A stretch of 64,000 nucleotides of DNA from Rhyacichthys aspro (Eukaryota > Chordata > Actinopteri > Gobiiformes > Rhyacichthyidae). Positions 41,301 to 50,619 of this stretch are shown in pieces. The stretch spans positions 1,810,579-1,874,578 of the forward strand of contig CM072163.1 in NCBI GenBank assembly GCA_036850595.1, in the 5' to 3' direction. A model generated the notes under the pieces. The model searched no databases. It was not told where the DNA came from and saw only the letters and a program-made list of their open reading frames with translations. A program made the position numbers and the translations under genes. Position 1 is the first letter of the stretch. Every line of letters begins with the position of its first letter.

Positions 41301-43986
41301 TCTTAAGCTCAAATAAAAACACTTCTTTCTTCTCTCTGTTTCACCACAGACTTTTATTAACGTTGAACACATTCAGACCAAAACAATGCCCTCTTTATTT
41401 TATTTTCCTGAAGCTAACGCGGCTAATGGCTAATCTAACAACATCACAGACAACAATTCAACTGACTTTATTAGAATGTTTCTGAGATGACAACACTAAA
41501 AACCATGAACTGCAACAGAACTGGTAAAAACAGTGTGGACTCATTATTTAGCAAATGACTGATCAGCATTTCTGTTTTTATGTTTATGATTTATAAATGT
41601 GTCAGAAATGTTAATGAATGAGTTAAAAAAATAAATGGTTCCAGTGTTTCTTCTTCTCTTGCTGATTTAATGTGAATAAATAAATACATGATTGATTGAT
41701 TGATTGATGATTGAAGTAATAAATGTGGGTGTATGTATGAATCAACAAATGGTTGAATGGTTTCAGTGTCTCAGCTTTGACTAATATTGCCCTTTGTTCA
41801 TGTGAAGGTTTAAATGAATGAATGATTGAATGAATAGTGAGTTTGTTCTCAACTGATGTACATGAAACAGAAATATATAAATGAATCAGTGTTTTTTGTT
41901 TATTGTCTCACATTGACTTGTGAATGTGTGAATACAAGTAAATGGCCAAATGAATAAATTATTCTGGTCCAGCTTTGATATTTGTCGACTGGCTCATATT
42001 TACTCGTCATTGTGTATGAATGAATAAATACATTAATTACTGAATGAATGAGGTGATAAATTAATAAATTAATGGATAAACATATAAATGACTGAATAAA
42101 TGAACGGTTGAACGCTTTTGGTCTAGGATTTTAGTTTGTCTCATCCTTTGTTGATATTAATGAGAAAATAAATATATTGTTCCGTCGGCTTGGATTCATC
42201 ATTCCTCTGAATGAATTTTATGAAGTTTATTGTCTCACACTGATTTCACCTGTGAATGTGTGACTATATGGTTAAATGAATGAATGTGTGAATATATGGT
42301 TAAATGAATGAATGAGTGAATATATGGTTAAATGAATGAATGTGTGAATATATGGTTAAATGAATGAATGAGTGAATATATGGTTAAATGAATGAATGTG
42401 TGAATATATGGTTAAATAAATGTATGTGTGAATATATGGTTAAATGAATGAATGTGTGAATATATGGTTAAATGAATGAATGAGTGAATATATGGTTAAA
42501 TGAATGAATGTGTGAATATATGGTTAAATGAATGAATGAGTGAATATATGGTTAAATGAATGAATGAGTGAATATATGGTTAAATGAATGAATGTGTGAA
42601 TATATGGTTAAATGAATGAATGAGTGAATATATGGTTAAATGAATGAATGTGTGAATATATGGTTAAATGAATGAATGAGTGAATATATGGTTAAATGAA
42701 TGAATGTGTGAATATATGGTTAAATGAATGAATGTGTGAATATATGGTTAAATAAATGTATGTGTGAATATATGGTTAAATGAATGAATGTGTGAATATA
42801 TATTTAAATGAATGTGTAAATATATATTTAAGTGAATGTGTGAATATATGGTTAAGTGAAAGAATGTGTGAATATATATTTAAATGAAAGAATGTGTGAA
42901 TATATATTTAAATGAATGAATGTGTGAATATATATTTAAATGAATGTGTGAATATATATTTAAATGAATGTGTGAATATATGGTTAAATGAATGAATGTG
43001 TGAATATATATTTAAATGAATGTGTGAATATATATTTAAATGAATGAATGTGTGAATATATGATTAAATGAATGAATGTGTGAATATATGGTTAAATGAA
43101 TGAATGTGTGAATATATGGTTAAATGAATGAATGTGTGAATATATATTTAAATGAATGAATGTGTGAATATATGGTTAAATGAATGAATGTGTGAATATA
43201 TATTTAAGTGAATGTGTGAATATATATTTAAATGAATGAATGTGTGAATATATATTTAAATGAATGTGTGAATATATGGTTAAATGAATGAATGAAGGTC
43301 TGGTGCGGTGAAAGCGTCTGCAGTCGTGGCTCGTTTCGCTCTTAAACCCTTTTCTCTGTGAAACTGTAAACCTTCAGGCCGGACTCAGGAATGTTCTGAT
43401 TATGTCACGGACTCGCCTCGAGCCGTGTTCTCGGAGCGTGTTCTCGGAGCATTCCTCGCTCTGTGAAGGTCACGGAGGCGTTTTTAATCATCGTCGAGGT
43501 CGAGCTGAAGTCGACCCGAGGCCTTCAGAGCAGCTCCGGCCCAAAAACAACAGAAACTCAAAACTAAAGACTAAAAAGAAGGAGGAGGATTCTTGGCTTT
43601 GGCCGAGATCAGAGTTTCCTTTAAAAGAGAAGTGTGGTTCTGACCTTTGACCCCGGCAGCCCCCGAGACCCTCTGATGCCTTCGTGTCCGGAGCATTTAC
43701 AGGTGACATTACAGCACTCTCTGTCAGACACAGCGTCCTGAAAAAAACACAAAACACAGACTCAGATTATCACAGATTTGAACATAACTCAGGCAACAAA
43801 ACTGTTTTCTTTTTTTCATTTAAATTTCTTGGCAACACAAATAAAATGTTCTTATTTGTTGATTTATTTATTTATTTATTTTTTCTGAGTAAAATACAGT
43901 GAAACAAATCCACCATTGTTTAAACTGTTGTGAATGTATTTAATCATTTTATATTTTGTGAAGCACCTTGAGTTGTATTGAGCTGT

Positions 43987-44032
<46 letters not shown>

Positions 44033-47000
44033 TGTTTGTTTGTTCTGTGACCCACTTTTGGACCTGACCCTGACTTTCACAAATATTATTATGAATTGCC
44101 TACAACCTTAAATAATGCCTGTTTTTGTTCCTTTCTTATTTTGTGGTTTGTTTTTGTGTAAATTGTCTTTGTGTACTTTTGAAAAGCGCTATAGAAAACT
44201 AATGTATTATTATTATTACATATTCTCCTTTTTTTAATTTTATTTTATGCTCAAATAAAATGCCCCGACCCCATGTTTGAAAACCACAGCTGTAAACGTT
44301 CGGCCTTTAGCTCTGACTGAAGACGCTGACCTCTGACCTCTGACCTCTGACCTCTGTGATTCTGAGGATTCTTCAGTCTGTCCTCGAGGCTCATCAGGTC
44401 TTGACAGGTTTTACTCTAAAAACAGAAACTCTGAACCAGACGGTTCTGATCTGTTTTTTATCTGGTCCTGATCCAGTTCTGACCCATTTTTTGTCCGAAA
44501 ATGAAACAACCACAGCACTTATTATTTATCAAACTCAGTTTGATAAATAATAAATAGAACTTATAAAAAAAATGATAAATTGTTTGGATAAAATAAAATG
44601 AAATCCTCTAAAAACAAACTTAAAACTGACTCTGGTCCTAATGCTCTGGATTTTTTTTTTTTTTTTTTTCATTTATTTTACTTAAATCCAGGTCTAAGTT
44701 TTAAACTGGTTAAAGTCTGAGTTAAACCATTTATAGTCCACCTAAACCCAGTTAGAACCAGGTTAGAGGCCTTTAGAACTGGTTAAAGCCTGCATCCATC
44801 TATAACCAGTTTAAATCCACTCAAAACCAGTTACAGTCCTTGTTAAACTCTCTAACTCTGGTTTTAACCAGTTTTTGAATGTGACTGAAGTGATTCTGTA
44901 ATTATCTCGTTAATGAATTATCAGTATTTATCCCTGATTTATCTCTGTTTCTGTTTAAAAAGACGTCTCCAGGGCCGTTTTGTCGGCAGCCATTACTTCT
45001 TTATTGACGTCAGTGTCGACCAATGGGAGCGCTCCTTTTTCCTGAAGCGAGCTGTGATTGGACAAAGCTCTATTAAATCCTTGATAATTAAAAATAAAAC
45101 AGAGAAAACTAATCATGATAGATTTAGACAGAACTGTGGGTCAGAGGTCAGAGGTCAGAGGTCAGAGAAGCACAGAGAGACTCACGATCTGTTTGAGGAT
45201 GGTGCTGCCCACGCTGTGCATCCCGATGCTCAAGGGCAGTCTGTAACCGAACCCTCGACCGAACTCCACCATCTGCAGCTGAGCTACGCCCTGAACGCCC
45301 TCCAGCGCCACCGTCAGGAGAGCGCTGACACCTGCAGACAAACACCGTCAGGACAGACACCGTCAGGACAGACACCGTCAGGACAGACAAACACCGCCAG
45401 GACAGACAAACACCGTCAGGACAGACACCGTCAGGACAGACAAACACCGTCAGGACAGACACCGTCAGGACAAACACCGTCAGGACAGACACCGTCAGGA
45501 CAGTCACCGTCAGGACAGACAAACACCGCCAGGACAGACACCGTCAGGACAGACAAACACCGTCAGGACAGACACCGTCAGGACAGACAAACACCGTCAG
45601 GACAAACACCATCAGGACAAACACCGTCAGGACAAACACCGTCAGGACAGACACCGTCAGGACAAACACCGTCAGGACAAACACCGTCAGGACAAACACC
45701 GTCAGGACAGACACCGTCAGGACAAACACCGTCAGGACAGACACCGTCAGGACAAACACCGTCAGGACAGACAAACGGAGATTTACTGATGACTTTAAAC
45801 AGGATTTAAACTTGGTTATAACAGGATTAAATAGGTTTTAAGTGGTTTTAGTTAGACTTAAACCAGTTTTATTTTGATCTAATCTGGTTCTAGCCAGATC
45901 AGGACAGGTTTTGGGTGGTTTCTCACCGGACTTGAGGAGCAGGTCCGACTGTTGCTCCAGTTTCATCACATCTTCATCGAGTCCGTCTGAAAATATCACC
46001 AAAACCTGCAACACACATAAAAAACCACCTCAGACCGGATCAGGAGGACTCTGCAGGTCCAGGTCAGTCCGGTCTAAGTTCAGGACCGGGTCTAGTCCAA
46101 GTCTAGGAACAGGTCTAGTCCAAGTCTAGGAACGGGTCTCCCCCGGCCCTCCCCGGTCTTCCTTAGACCCACCTTGACCCCAGCTCTGGACCTGGTCTTG
46201 AACAGGTCTCTAAAGGACTCCATCATGTTGCTGTTGAAGAACGAAGGCTCGGTGACGGTCAGAGCCGACAGTTTCCGGAGCACGTCCTCGGAATAAGGCT
46301 CGAAGTTGGTGTCGAAGACCAGACGGCCGTCCCGACCCAGGACCCTGAAGGCCAGGTTAGTCCGGACCGGACCCTTCACGCAGCACAGTCCCGGCACCGA
46401 CGACACATAGTTAGCGATCTCCGGGAGGAAGCTCTGCAGTTTGGTCTGACCGCTGAACAGAGAGTCTCCAGCTCGACGAGAGATGTCAAAACCCAGAGCC
46501 ACGTCAATACTGCAGCCTGTGGACGGGGGTTCAGAGGGACTTGAACTGGTTTTATCAGGACTTACCCTGGTTTTATCAGGACTTACACTGGTTTTTATCA
46601 GGACTATAACTAGTTCTATCAGGACTATAACTGGTTTTATCAGGACTATAACTGGTTTTATCAGGACTTACACTGGTTTTATCAGGACTTACACTGGTTT
46701 TATCAGGACTATAACTGGTTTTACCAGGACTTACACTGGTTTTATTAGGACTTACCCTGGTTTAATCAGGACTTACCCTGGTTTTACCAGGACTATAAAT
46801 AGTTCTATCAGGACTATAACTAGTTCTTTCAGGACTATAACTAGTTCTATCAGGACTAATACTGGTTACTGGTTACTTACCTCTTGACCCCCCCACCCCA
46901 TGGACCCTCCCTGACCCCTGACCCTCCCTGACCCCTGACCCCTGACCCTCACCCTTCTGCTCGCTCGGGAGCCTGGACTTGCAGATGGTGTCCAGGACCT

Positions 47001-49012
47001 TCTGCTTGATGTTGTCCAAGGAGCCGAAGCTCTGGACGGTGAAGAGGCGCTGGGCCGTCCCGGTGATCTGCAGCAGCTCCAGGTCGTGCACGTTCCCGAT
47101 GCCGATGGCGAAGATCTCCACGCCCAGGTCCCGGAGTCTGTCGGCCGCCGCCTCCACGTCGTCCTGGGACTCTCCGTCCGTGATCAGGACCAGGTTTTGG
47201 GAGACCAGCTGGTTCCTCCTGCTGCCTCTGGCCTCGGTGAAATACTCCCTCAGAGCGTTCAGAGCCAGACCGATGTTAGTACCTCCACCGAGCTGCTGCA
47301 TCCCCAGGATGTGCTTCACCACCTGCACACAGCACCCCGGTTTAAAACTGTTTGAAACTAACTAAAACCTGTTTAAAACTGTTTGAAACTAACTAAAACC
47401 TGTTTAAACTGTTTGAAACTAACTAAAACCTGTTTAAAACTGTTTGAAACTAACTACAAACCTGTTTAAAACTGTTTGAAACTAACTAAAACCTGTTTAA
47501 AACTGTTTGAAACTAACTAAAACCTGTTTAAAACAGTTTGAAACTAACTAAAACCTGTTTAAAACAGTTTGAAACTAACTAAAACCTGTTTAAAACTGTT
47601 TGAAACTAACTACAAACCTGTTTAAAACAGTTTGAAACTAACTAAAACCTGTTTAAAACTGTTTGAAACTAACTAAAACCTGTTTAAAACTGTTTGAAAC
47701 TAACTAAAACCTGTTTAAAACTGTTTGAAACTAACTAAAACCTGTTTAAAACTGTTTGAAACTAACTAAAACCTGTTTAAAACTGTTTGAAACTAACTAA
47801 AACCTGTTTAAACTGTTTGAAACTAACTAAAACCTGTTTAAAACTGTTTGAAACTAACTACAAACCTGTTTAAAACTGTTTGAAACTAACTAAAACCTGT
47901 TTAAAACTGTTTGAAACTAACTACAAACCTGTTTAAAACAGTTTGAAACTAACTAAAACCTGTTTAAAACAGTTTGAAACTAACTAAAACCTGTTTAAAA
48001 CTGTTTGAAACTAACTACAAACCTGTTTAAAACAGTTTGAAACTAACTAAAACCTGTTTAAAACTGTTTGAAACTAACTAAAACCTGTTTAAAACTGTTT
48101 GAAACTAACTAAAACCTGTTTAAAACTGTTTGAAACTAACTAAAACCTGTTTAAAACTGTTTGAAACTAACTAAAACCTGTTTAAAACTGTTTGAAACAA
48201 TTTAAAAAACCTGTTTAAAACAAGATAAAACCAGTGTAAAAATCTAGAACCTGCTTATAACAAACTAAAACCCGTTCAGATCCATGTAAACCCTGTTCTA
48301 ATCCAGATAAAACCGGTTCTAATCCCCCTGAACCCACCTTGTCCTCGGTGGGCAGCTCGTCGAGGTAGAACTCGTGTTGGAAGGAGCTGGCGAACTGAGC
48401 CAGACCCACTCGGACCCGGTCTCGGCTGATGTTGAAGCTCTGGACCAGGTTCGTGGTGAAGTTCTTCATGATCCTGTAGTCATCAGGATGAATGCTCCCG
48501 GACTGATCGAGCAGGAACACCAGGTCTGCCTGCTGCTTCTCACACTCTGCACACAGCAAAACCTGTTCAAGTCCTGCTGGAACCTGGTCAAATCCTGCTG
48601 GAACCTGGTCAAATCCCACTAGAACCTGTTCAAATCTCACTAGAACCTCTTCAAATCTCACTAGAACCTCGTCAAATCCCACTAGAACCTGTTCAAACCC
48701 CACTAGAACCTGTTCAAATCCCACTAAAACCTGTTCAAATCCCACTAGAACCTGTTCAAATCCCACTAGAACCTGTTCAAATCCGCCTAGAACCAGCAGG
48801 GGCTCGTACCTGGTTTGATGTCGGTGCAGATGACTTCGCTGATGTTCTTGTAGAGCGTCTCTAAAGCGGCGAAGTTGTCGACATAGAAGACTCGGGACTG
48901 TTTGTGTCCGGCCATGATCTCGAGCTGAGTCCGGTTGGCTCCTTCGACTCCGATACTGAACACGCTCACGCCGTTCTGCTGCAGGGCCACGGACGGCGCC
49001 ACCAGGCTGTAC
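28545..49012 (-). CDS. col6a4-like: Collagen VI alpha-4/5/6-class chain with two Kunitz domains, 5'-incomplete (36 exons)
   Basis: Secreted microfibrillar collagen chain. Exons in transcript order: 49012-48810, 48546-48338, 47322-46953, 46516-46173, 46005-45927, 45331-45186, 43737-43645, 41207-41154, 40682-40611, 40358-40332, 40257-40213, 39691-39638, 39112-39050, 38372-38307, 38234-38181, 37898-37863, 37782-37720, 37644-37582, 37166-37104, 37017-36955, 36880-36830, 36767-36732, 36369-36307, 36210-36148, 35969-35937, 34743-34716, 34647-34636, 33800-33454, 33374-33228, 32516-32429, 31730-31366, 31262-30983, 30842-30773, 30339-30122, 29331-29161, 28714-28545. Phase holds at every junction. Order: partial vWA, two vWA, helix of about 338 residues, two vWA, T/Q-rich linker, two Kunitz. 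A C-terminal Kunitz in this class is known for alpha4; alpha5 or alpha6 is not excluded. The signal peptide and about four vWA domains are missing at the N gap. Confidence 0.9.
28735..28905. repeat. GGTCACAGAGG minisatellite
   Basis: Degenerate GGTCACAGGGG / GGTCACAGAGG units in the intron between the two Kunitz exons, starting about 20 nt from the acceptor. Confidence 0.9.
29345..29560. repeat. 20-bp GGACGTTAGAGAGGACACGG array
   Basis: About ten units lie next to the acceptor of the first Kunitz exon (minus sense). Confidence 0.93.
29575..29730. repeat. GCAGACGCAGATGCACAC hexamer array
   Basis: GCAGAT/GCAGAC/GCACAC hexamers in the same intron. Open frames on both strands are repeat artefacts. 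Confidence 0.93.
30122..30339 (-). other. Thr/Gln/Gly-rich linker exon with coding minisatellite
   Basis: Exon encoding GQGPEILLEEFAEEEQERF, then about four imperfect copies of a five-to-ten-residue GQTQ(T/V)GLTQ motif (30180-30270), then DLDSWTRGDGQTFVSTAELD. The donor at 30122 (GATG|GTACC) is chosen because its one-base overhang fits the following Kunitz exon. It lies between the last vWA and the first Kunitz. Confidence 0.75.
31252..31350 (-). repeat. Two-copy duplication of a collagen VI acceptor
   Basis: A 51-bp direct duplication carries CTCTGCAG|GTCCTGCTGAA, the acceptor and first bases of exon 31262-30983. The decoy exon start is at 31313 (minus). Using it reads into an in-frame TAA after 11 codons. 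Confidence 0.85.
31765..32428. repeat. GTAGTACGTGGTAGTTTTACA array, about 28 copies
   Basis: Units of 22-25 bp fill the intron after the last C1 exon. On the minus strand the array begins at the donor TACG|GTACTACACTG, and the unit repeats (C)ACG(G)TACTACACTGTAAAA, so donor-like sites recur through the intron. Confidence 0.93.
32560..33225. repeat. GTCCCGGTCTCGTCC array
   Basis: About 650 bp of degenerate 10-16-bp GTCCCGGTCTTGTCC / CAAGTCTCGTCC units fill the intron between the second and third C1 exons. The long open frames on both strands are repeat artefacts. Confidence 0.94.
33790..34060 (-). repeat. 62-bp acceptor-bearing minisatellite before vWA C1, five copies
   Basis: Five copies of a 62-bp unit. 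On the minus strand each carries a polypyrimidine stretch, CCCAG (or CTGGAC/CCGGAC variants) and ACCGCGTGTC, resembling the true acceptor and start of exon 33800-33454 (ACCGTGTGTCC). The first three keep a usable CCCAG. Confidence 0.88.
34130..34570. repeat. CCTGGTTTAGACCTGG array
   Basis: Same 11-12-bp family as pik3r4 intron 9, here in a collagen VI intron. Confidence 0.93.
34636..34743 (-). other. Two micro-exons (28 and 12 nt) after the triple helix
   Basis: Exon 34743-34716 (28 nt) and exon 34647-34636 (12 nt) have good CAG acceptors and GTGAG donors. With the next exon they spell MISYIRENCACSIDRVSC, joining the helix end to vWA C1 in perfect phase. YIRENC is typical of the post-helix segment in this class. 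Confidence 0.82.
34765..35915. repeat. 11-bp ATTATTCTCTG array, about 100 copies
   Basis: Over 1.1 kb of GATTATTCTCT / TATGATTATTC / TAATTATTCTC units in a single collagen VI intron. Confidence 0.97.
38465..38700. repeat. AAACCAGGACTAAACCAGGTC array
   Basis: Reverse-complement orientation of the GGTTTAGACCTG family, in a collagen helix intron. Confidence 0.93.
41208..42245. other. AT-rich collagen VI intron, no exon
   Basis: Low-complexity TGAATGAATAAAT-type sequence with nothing coding. The open frames at 41080-41322 and 41276-41485 are chance. Confidence 0.65.
42250..43290. repeat. 28-bp TGAATGAATGTGTGAATATA minisatellite
   Basis: About 38 units ending in TGGTTAAA or TATTTAAA, with shorter variants. 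It probably expanded from the TGAA-rich intron sequence to its left. Confidence 0.96.
43940..44215. mobile_element. Possible LINE/SINE 3' tails
   Basis: Two tail-like segments. The first is GTGAAGCACCTTGAGTTGTA followed by (TGAT)n at 43960-44033. The second is TTTTGAAAAGCGCTATAGAA followed by ATTATTATT at about 44180-44217. Both resemble 3' ends of fish retroposons with microsatellite tails. No coding part remains. Confidence 0.45.
44220..45185. other. Collagen VI intron between last N vWA exon and helix
   Basis: No exon is recognised. It contains a T-run at 44650-44669 and TCAGAGGTCAGAGG repeats near 45135-45165. Confidence 0.6.
45340..45775. repeat. ACACCGTCAGGACAGACAA array
   Basis: Units of about 16-20 bp abut the acceptor of exon 45331-45186. 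The unit shares CACCGTCAGGA with the exon itself (45309-45319). Confidence 0.93.
46545..46865. repeat. GGTTTTATCAGGACTTACACT array
   Basis: About 14 units of 20-24 bp in the intron between the two vWA domains. Confidence 0.93.
47335..48205. repeat. 31-bp AAACTGTTTGAAACTAACTA array, about 28 copies
   Basis: Highly homogeneous array with AAAACCTGTTT completing the unit; it fills the intron inside the canonical-MIDAS vWA domain. Confidence 0.96.
48550..48800. repeat. AACCTGTTCAAATCCCACTAG array
   Basis: About twelve 21-bp units fill the intron between the last two visible exons. They belong to the dispersed AAACCTGTTCAAATCC family. Confidence 0.94.
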
Positions 49013-49745
49013 CTGCAGGAACAACAGCACTGAGTTCACTGTACCAACGATTTCAGAGCCATGGAGATCTTTTATTTTGAAGGATGTTGGTCATATGTTG
49101 TGTCCAATGAAAAATCAAACACCACAAAAAAATCTTTACATTTATAATGAATTTGTGTGGTCATCAGAAACTAAATGAACTTTAAAATAAACCGAATAAA
49201 CACAGCTTTCCATGTTTCCATCCTGTGCACCTTCAGAGATTTCTCACATAGAACCACAGTTTGTGGAAGGCTTATACGAAGTCAGTTTTAATTTTGTTGT
49301 CGAATAATTTTCATCATAGTTTTCTTCAACAACATATAAAATATAAAACGTAACGAAAACTAAATAAAAAGTAATGAATGGGAATGAAAACTCTGACTAA
49401 ATGTATCGACGCTTTCGAACCAAAACTAAAATAAACAGAGACTAAATCCAATGGACAGAGAGGAGTTGAGAAGAGATCCAATCAGACTCAGGTTTTTGGA
49501 ACCTGAACAAGCCAGAACAGGTTAGGACTAGTTTACTTTCATTCAGAGACATCATTACTGAAGACAATAAGACACTGAAAATGCATTACTCTTTATGTTT
49601 TATGTGACTAAATTATGACTAAAAGTAAATCAAAATTTGTTCTCAAAATGAACACTGTACGATGTCACAGTTCACAGACAGCTCTCTCCTGCCACAATAC
49701 AGGTTCTGCAGGGTTTATCTGAAGTGGACTGTCCTCGAGGCTAGA
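49013..49745. other. Sequence upstream of the last visible collagen VI exon
   Basis: AT-rich, with no vWA exon or signal peptide that I can find up to the N gap. Confidence 0.6.
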
Positions 49746-49845
49746 NNNNNNNNNNNNNNNNNNNNNNNNNNNNNNNNNNNNNNNNNNNNNNNNNNNNNNN
49801 NNNNNNNNNNNNNNNNNNNNNNNNNNNNNNNNNNNNNNNNNNNNN
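49746..49845. other. Assembly gap of 100 N
   Basis: Second 100-N placeholder. It lies between the truncated 5' end of the collagen VI gene and the 3' end of the cmtm7-like gene, and could hide several kb. Confidence 0.99.
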
Positions 49846-50048
49846 CCACCACCCAAAGACATGCATGTATAGGTGAATTGGTGACTCTAAAGTGCCCCTA
49901 GTGGATGAATGTGAGAGTGAATGGTTGTCTGTCAATGTCTGCGTCTAAGTGTCAGCGACGAACTCTCCACTGTCCTAAGGCCCAAAGCTGCTGGGATAGG
50001 CTCCAGCCCTGCGACCCCACGAGTGGGATAAGCGGTAGAAAATGAAAA

Positions 50049-50088
<40 letters not shown>

Positions 50089-50090
50089 TG
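49846..50090. mobile_element. 3' part of a widespread fish repeat ending in (TA)n
   Basis: Contains CAAAGACATGCATGTATAGG, GTGACTCTAAAGTGCCCCTA, GGGATAGGCTCCAGCCCTGC and GATAAGCGGTAGAAAATGAA, followed by a TA run (50054-50085). I recognise this as a very common teleost repeat tail, possibly RTE-like. Its 5' part is cut by the gap. Confidence 0.65.
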
Positions 50091-50106
50091 TATGATTGTA
50101 CGACTC

Positions 50107-50122
50107 TTTATTGTTCTTTATT
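50107..50122 (-). terminator. Two AATAAA poly(A) signals for cmtm7-like
   Basis: Plus-strand TTTATT at 50107-50112 and 50117-50122 read AATAAA on the minus strand, about 175-190 nt past the start of the last exon. Confidence 0.4.
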
Positions 50123-50189
50123 GTTATTATTGTGTTGAAGTTCTTCCTCCAATATTTTGTGTGTTGTGTTTGTTTTTCAGTAAATATTA

Positions 50190-50560
50190 AATAAATCCCG
50201 TGTGATGGAGACGCACCGGTTTGATGAGAGCCGCAGGAAACGCTGTACGTCGTCCACAAACTCACGGCCATCAGGAACGTGGTGATGAACCCGAACACCT
50301 GCAGGGACACGGGTCTGAGTCAGGACTCAGTCTCCCACAATGCACCAGGAGAAAAGCACCAGAAAACCAGCGATAAACACGACTCTATTCTTTTTTTTAC
50401 ATCTGCTCCTGTTTTTGAGCAGTATTTTCACCACAGTTGTTCTGCTGTAAATAAATCTGTTGTAAATATGTTAAAACTGTGCTTGTTTTTTTTTTTTAAG
50501 TTTGCTAATTTATCTTGACCTGGTTGCACCTTTAAAATGTGTTATTCTTATAATATATAT

Positions 50561-50619
<59 letters not shown>

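Larger units (their letters stand above)
35937..43737 (-). other. Collagen triple helix, 19 exons
   Basis: Nineteen exons of 27-72 nt (plus the 93-nt entry exon 43737-43645), almost all multiples of nine starting with GG(N) Gly codons. The entry exon encodes ECCNVTCKCSGHEGIRGSRG, the Cys-rich start. Counting from GHEG gives about 338 residues, the length expected for collagen VI. A Cys occurs in the helix (GVEGCSGLRG, exon 40682-40611), as needed for dimer or tetramer links in alpha3-like chains. Two interruptions are seen: GYGPPG in 36880-36830 and GADNTRPGAK in 38372-38307. Confidence 0.93.
45186..49012 (-). other. N-terminal vWA domains (partial, N2, N1)
   Basis: Exon 49012-48810 is only the second half of a vWA domain (GVSVFSIGVEGANRTQLEIM). 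Exons 48546-48338 and 47322-46953 form a complete vWA with canonical MIDAS: LLDQSGSIHPDD, GGGTNIG, and LVLITDGESQDD. Exons 46516-46173, 46005-45927 and 45331-45186 form the helix-proximal vWA, with a degraded MIDAS (GFDISRRAG) and VLVIFSDGLDED. The first half of the partial domain should lie upstream, beyond 49012, but is not in the 0.7 kb before the gap. Confidence 0.92.

Noticed and set aside
44913..45809. 298-codon plus-strand frame with QTPSGQTPSG
   Set aside because: Repeat artefact opposite the collagen VI vWA exon and its adjacent array.
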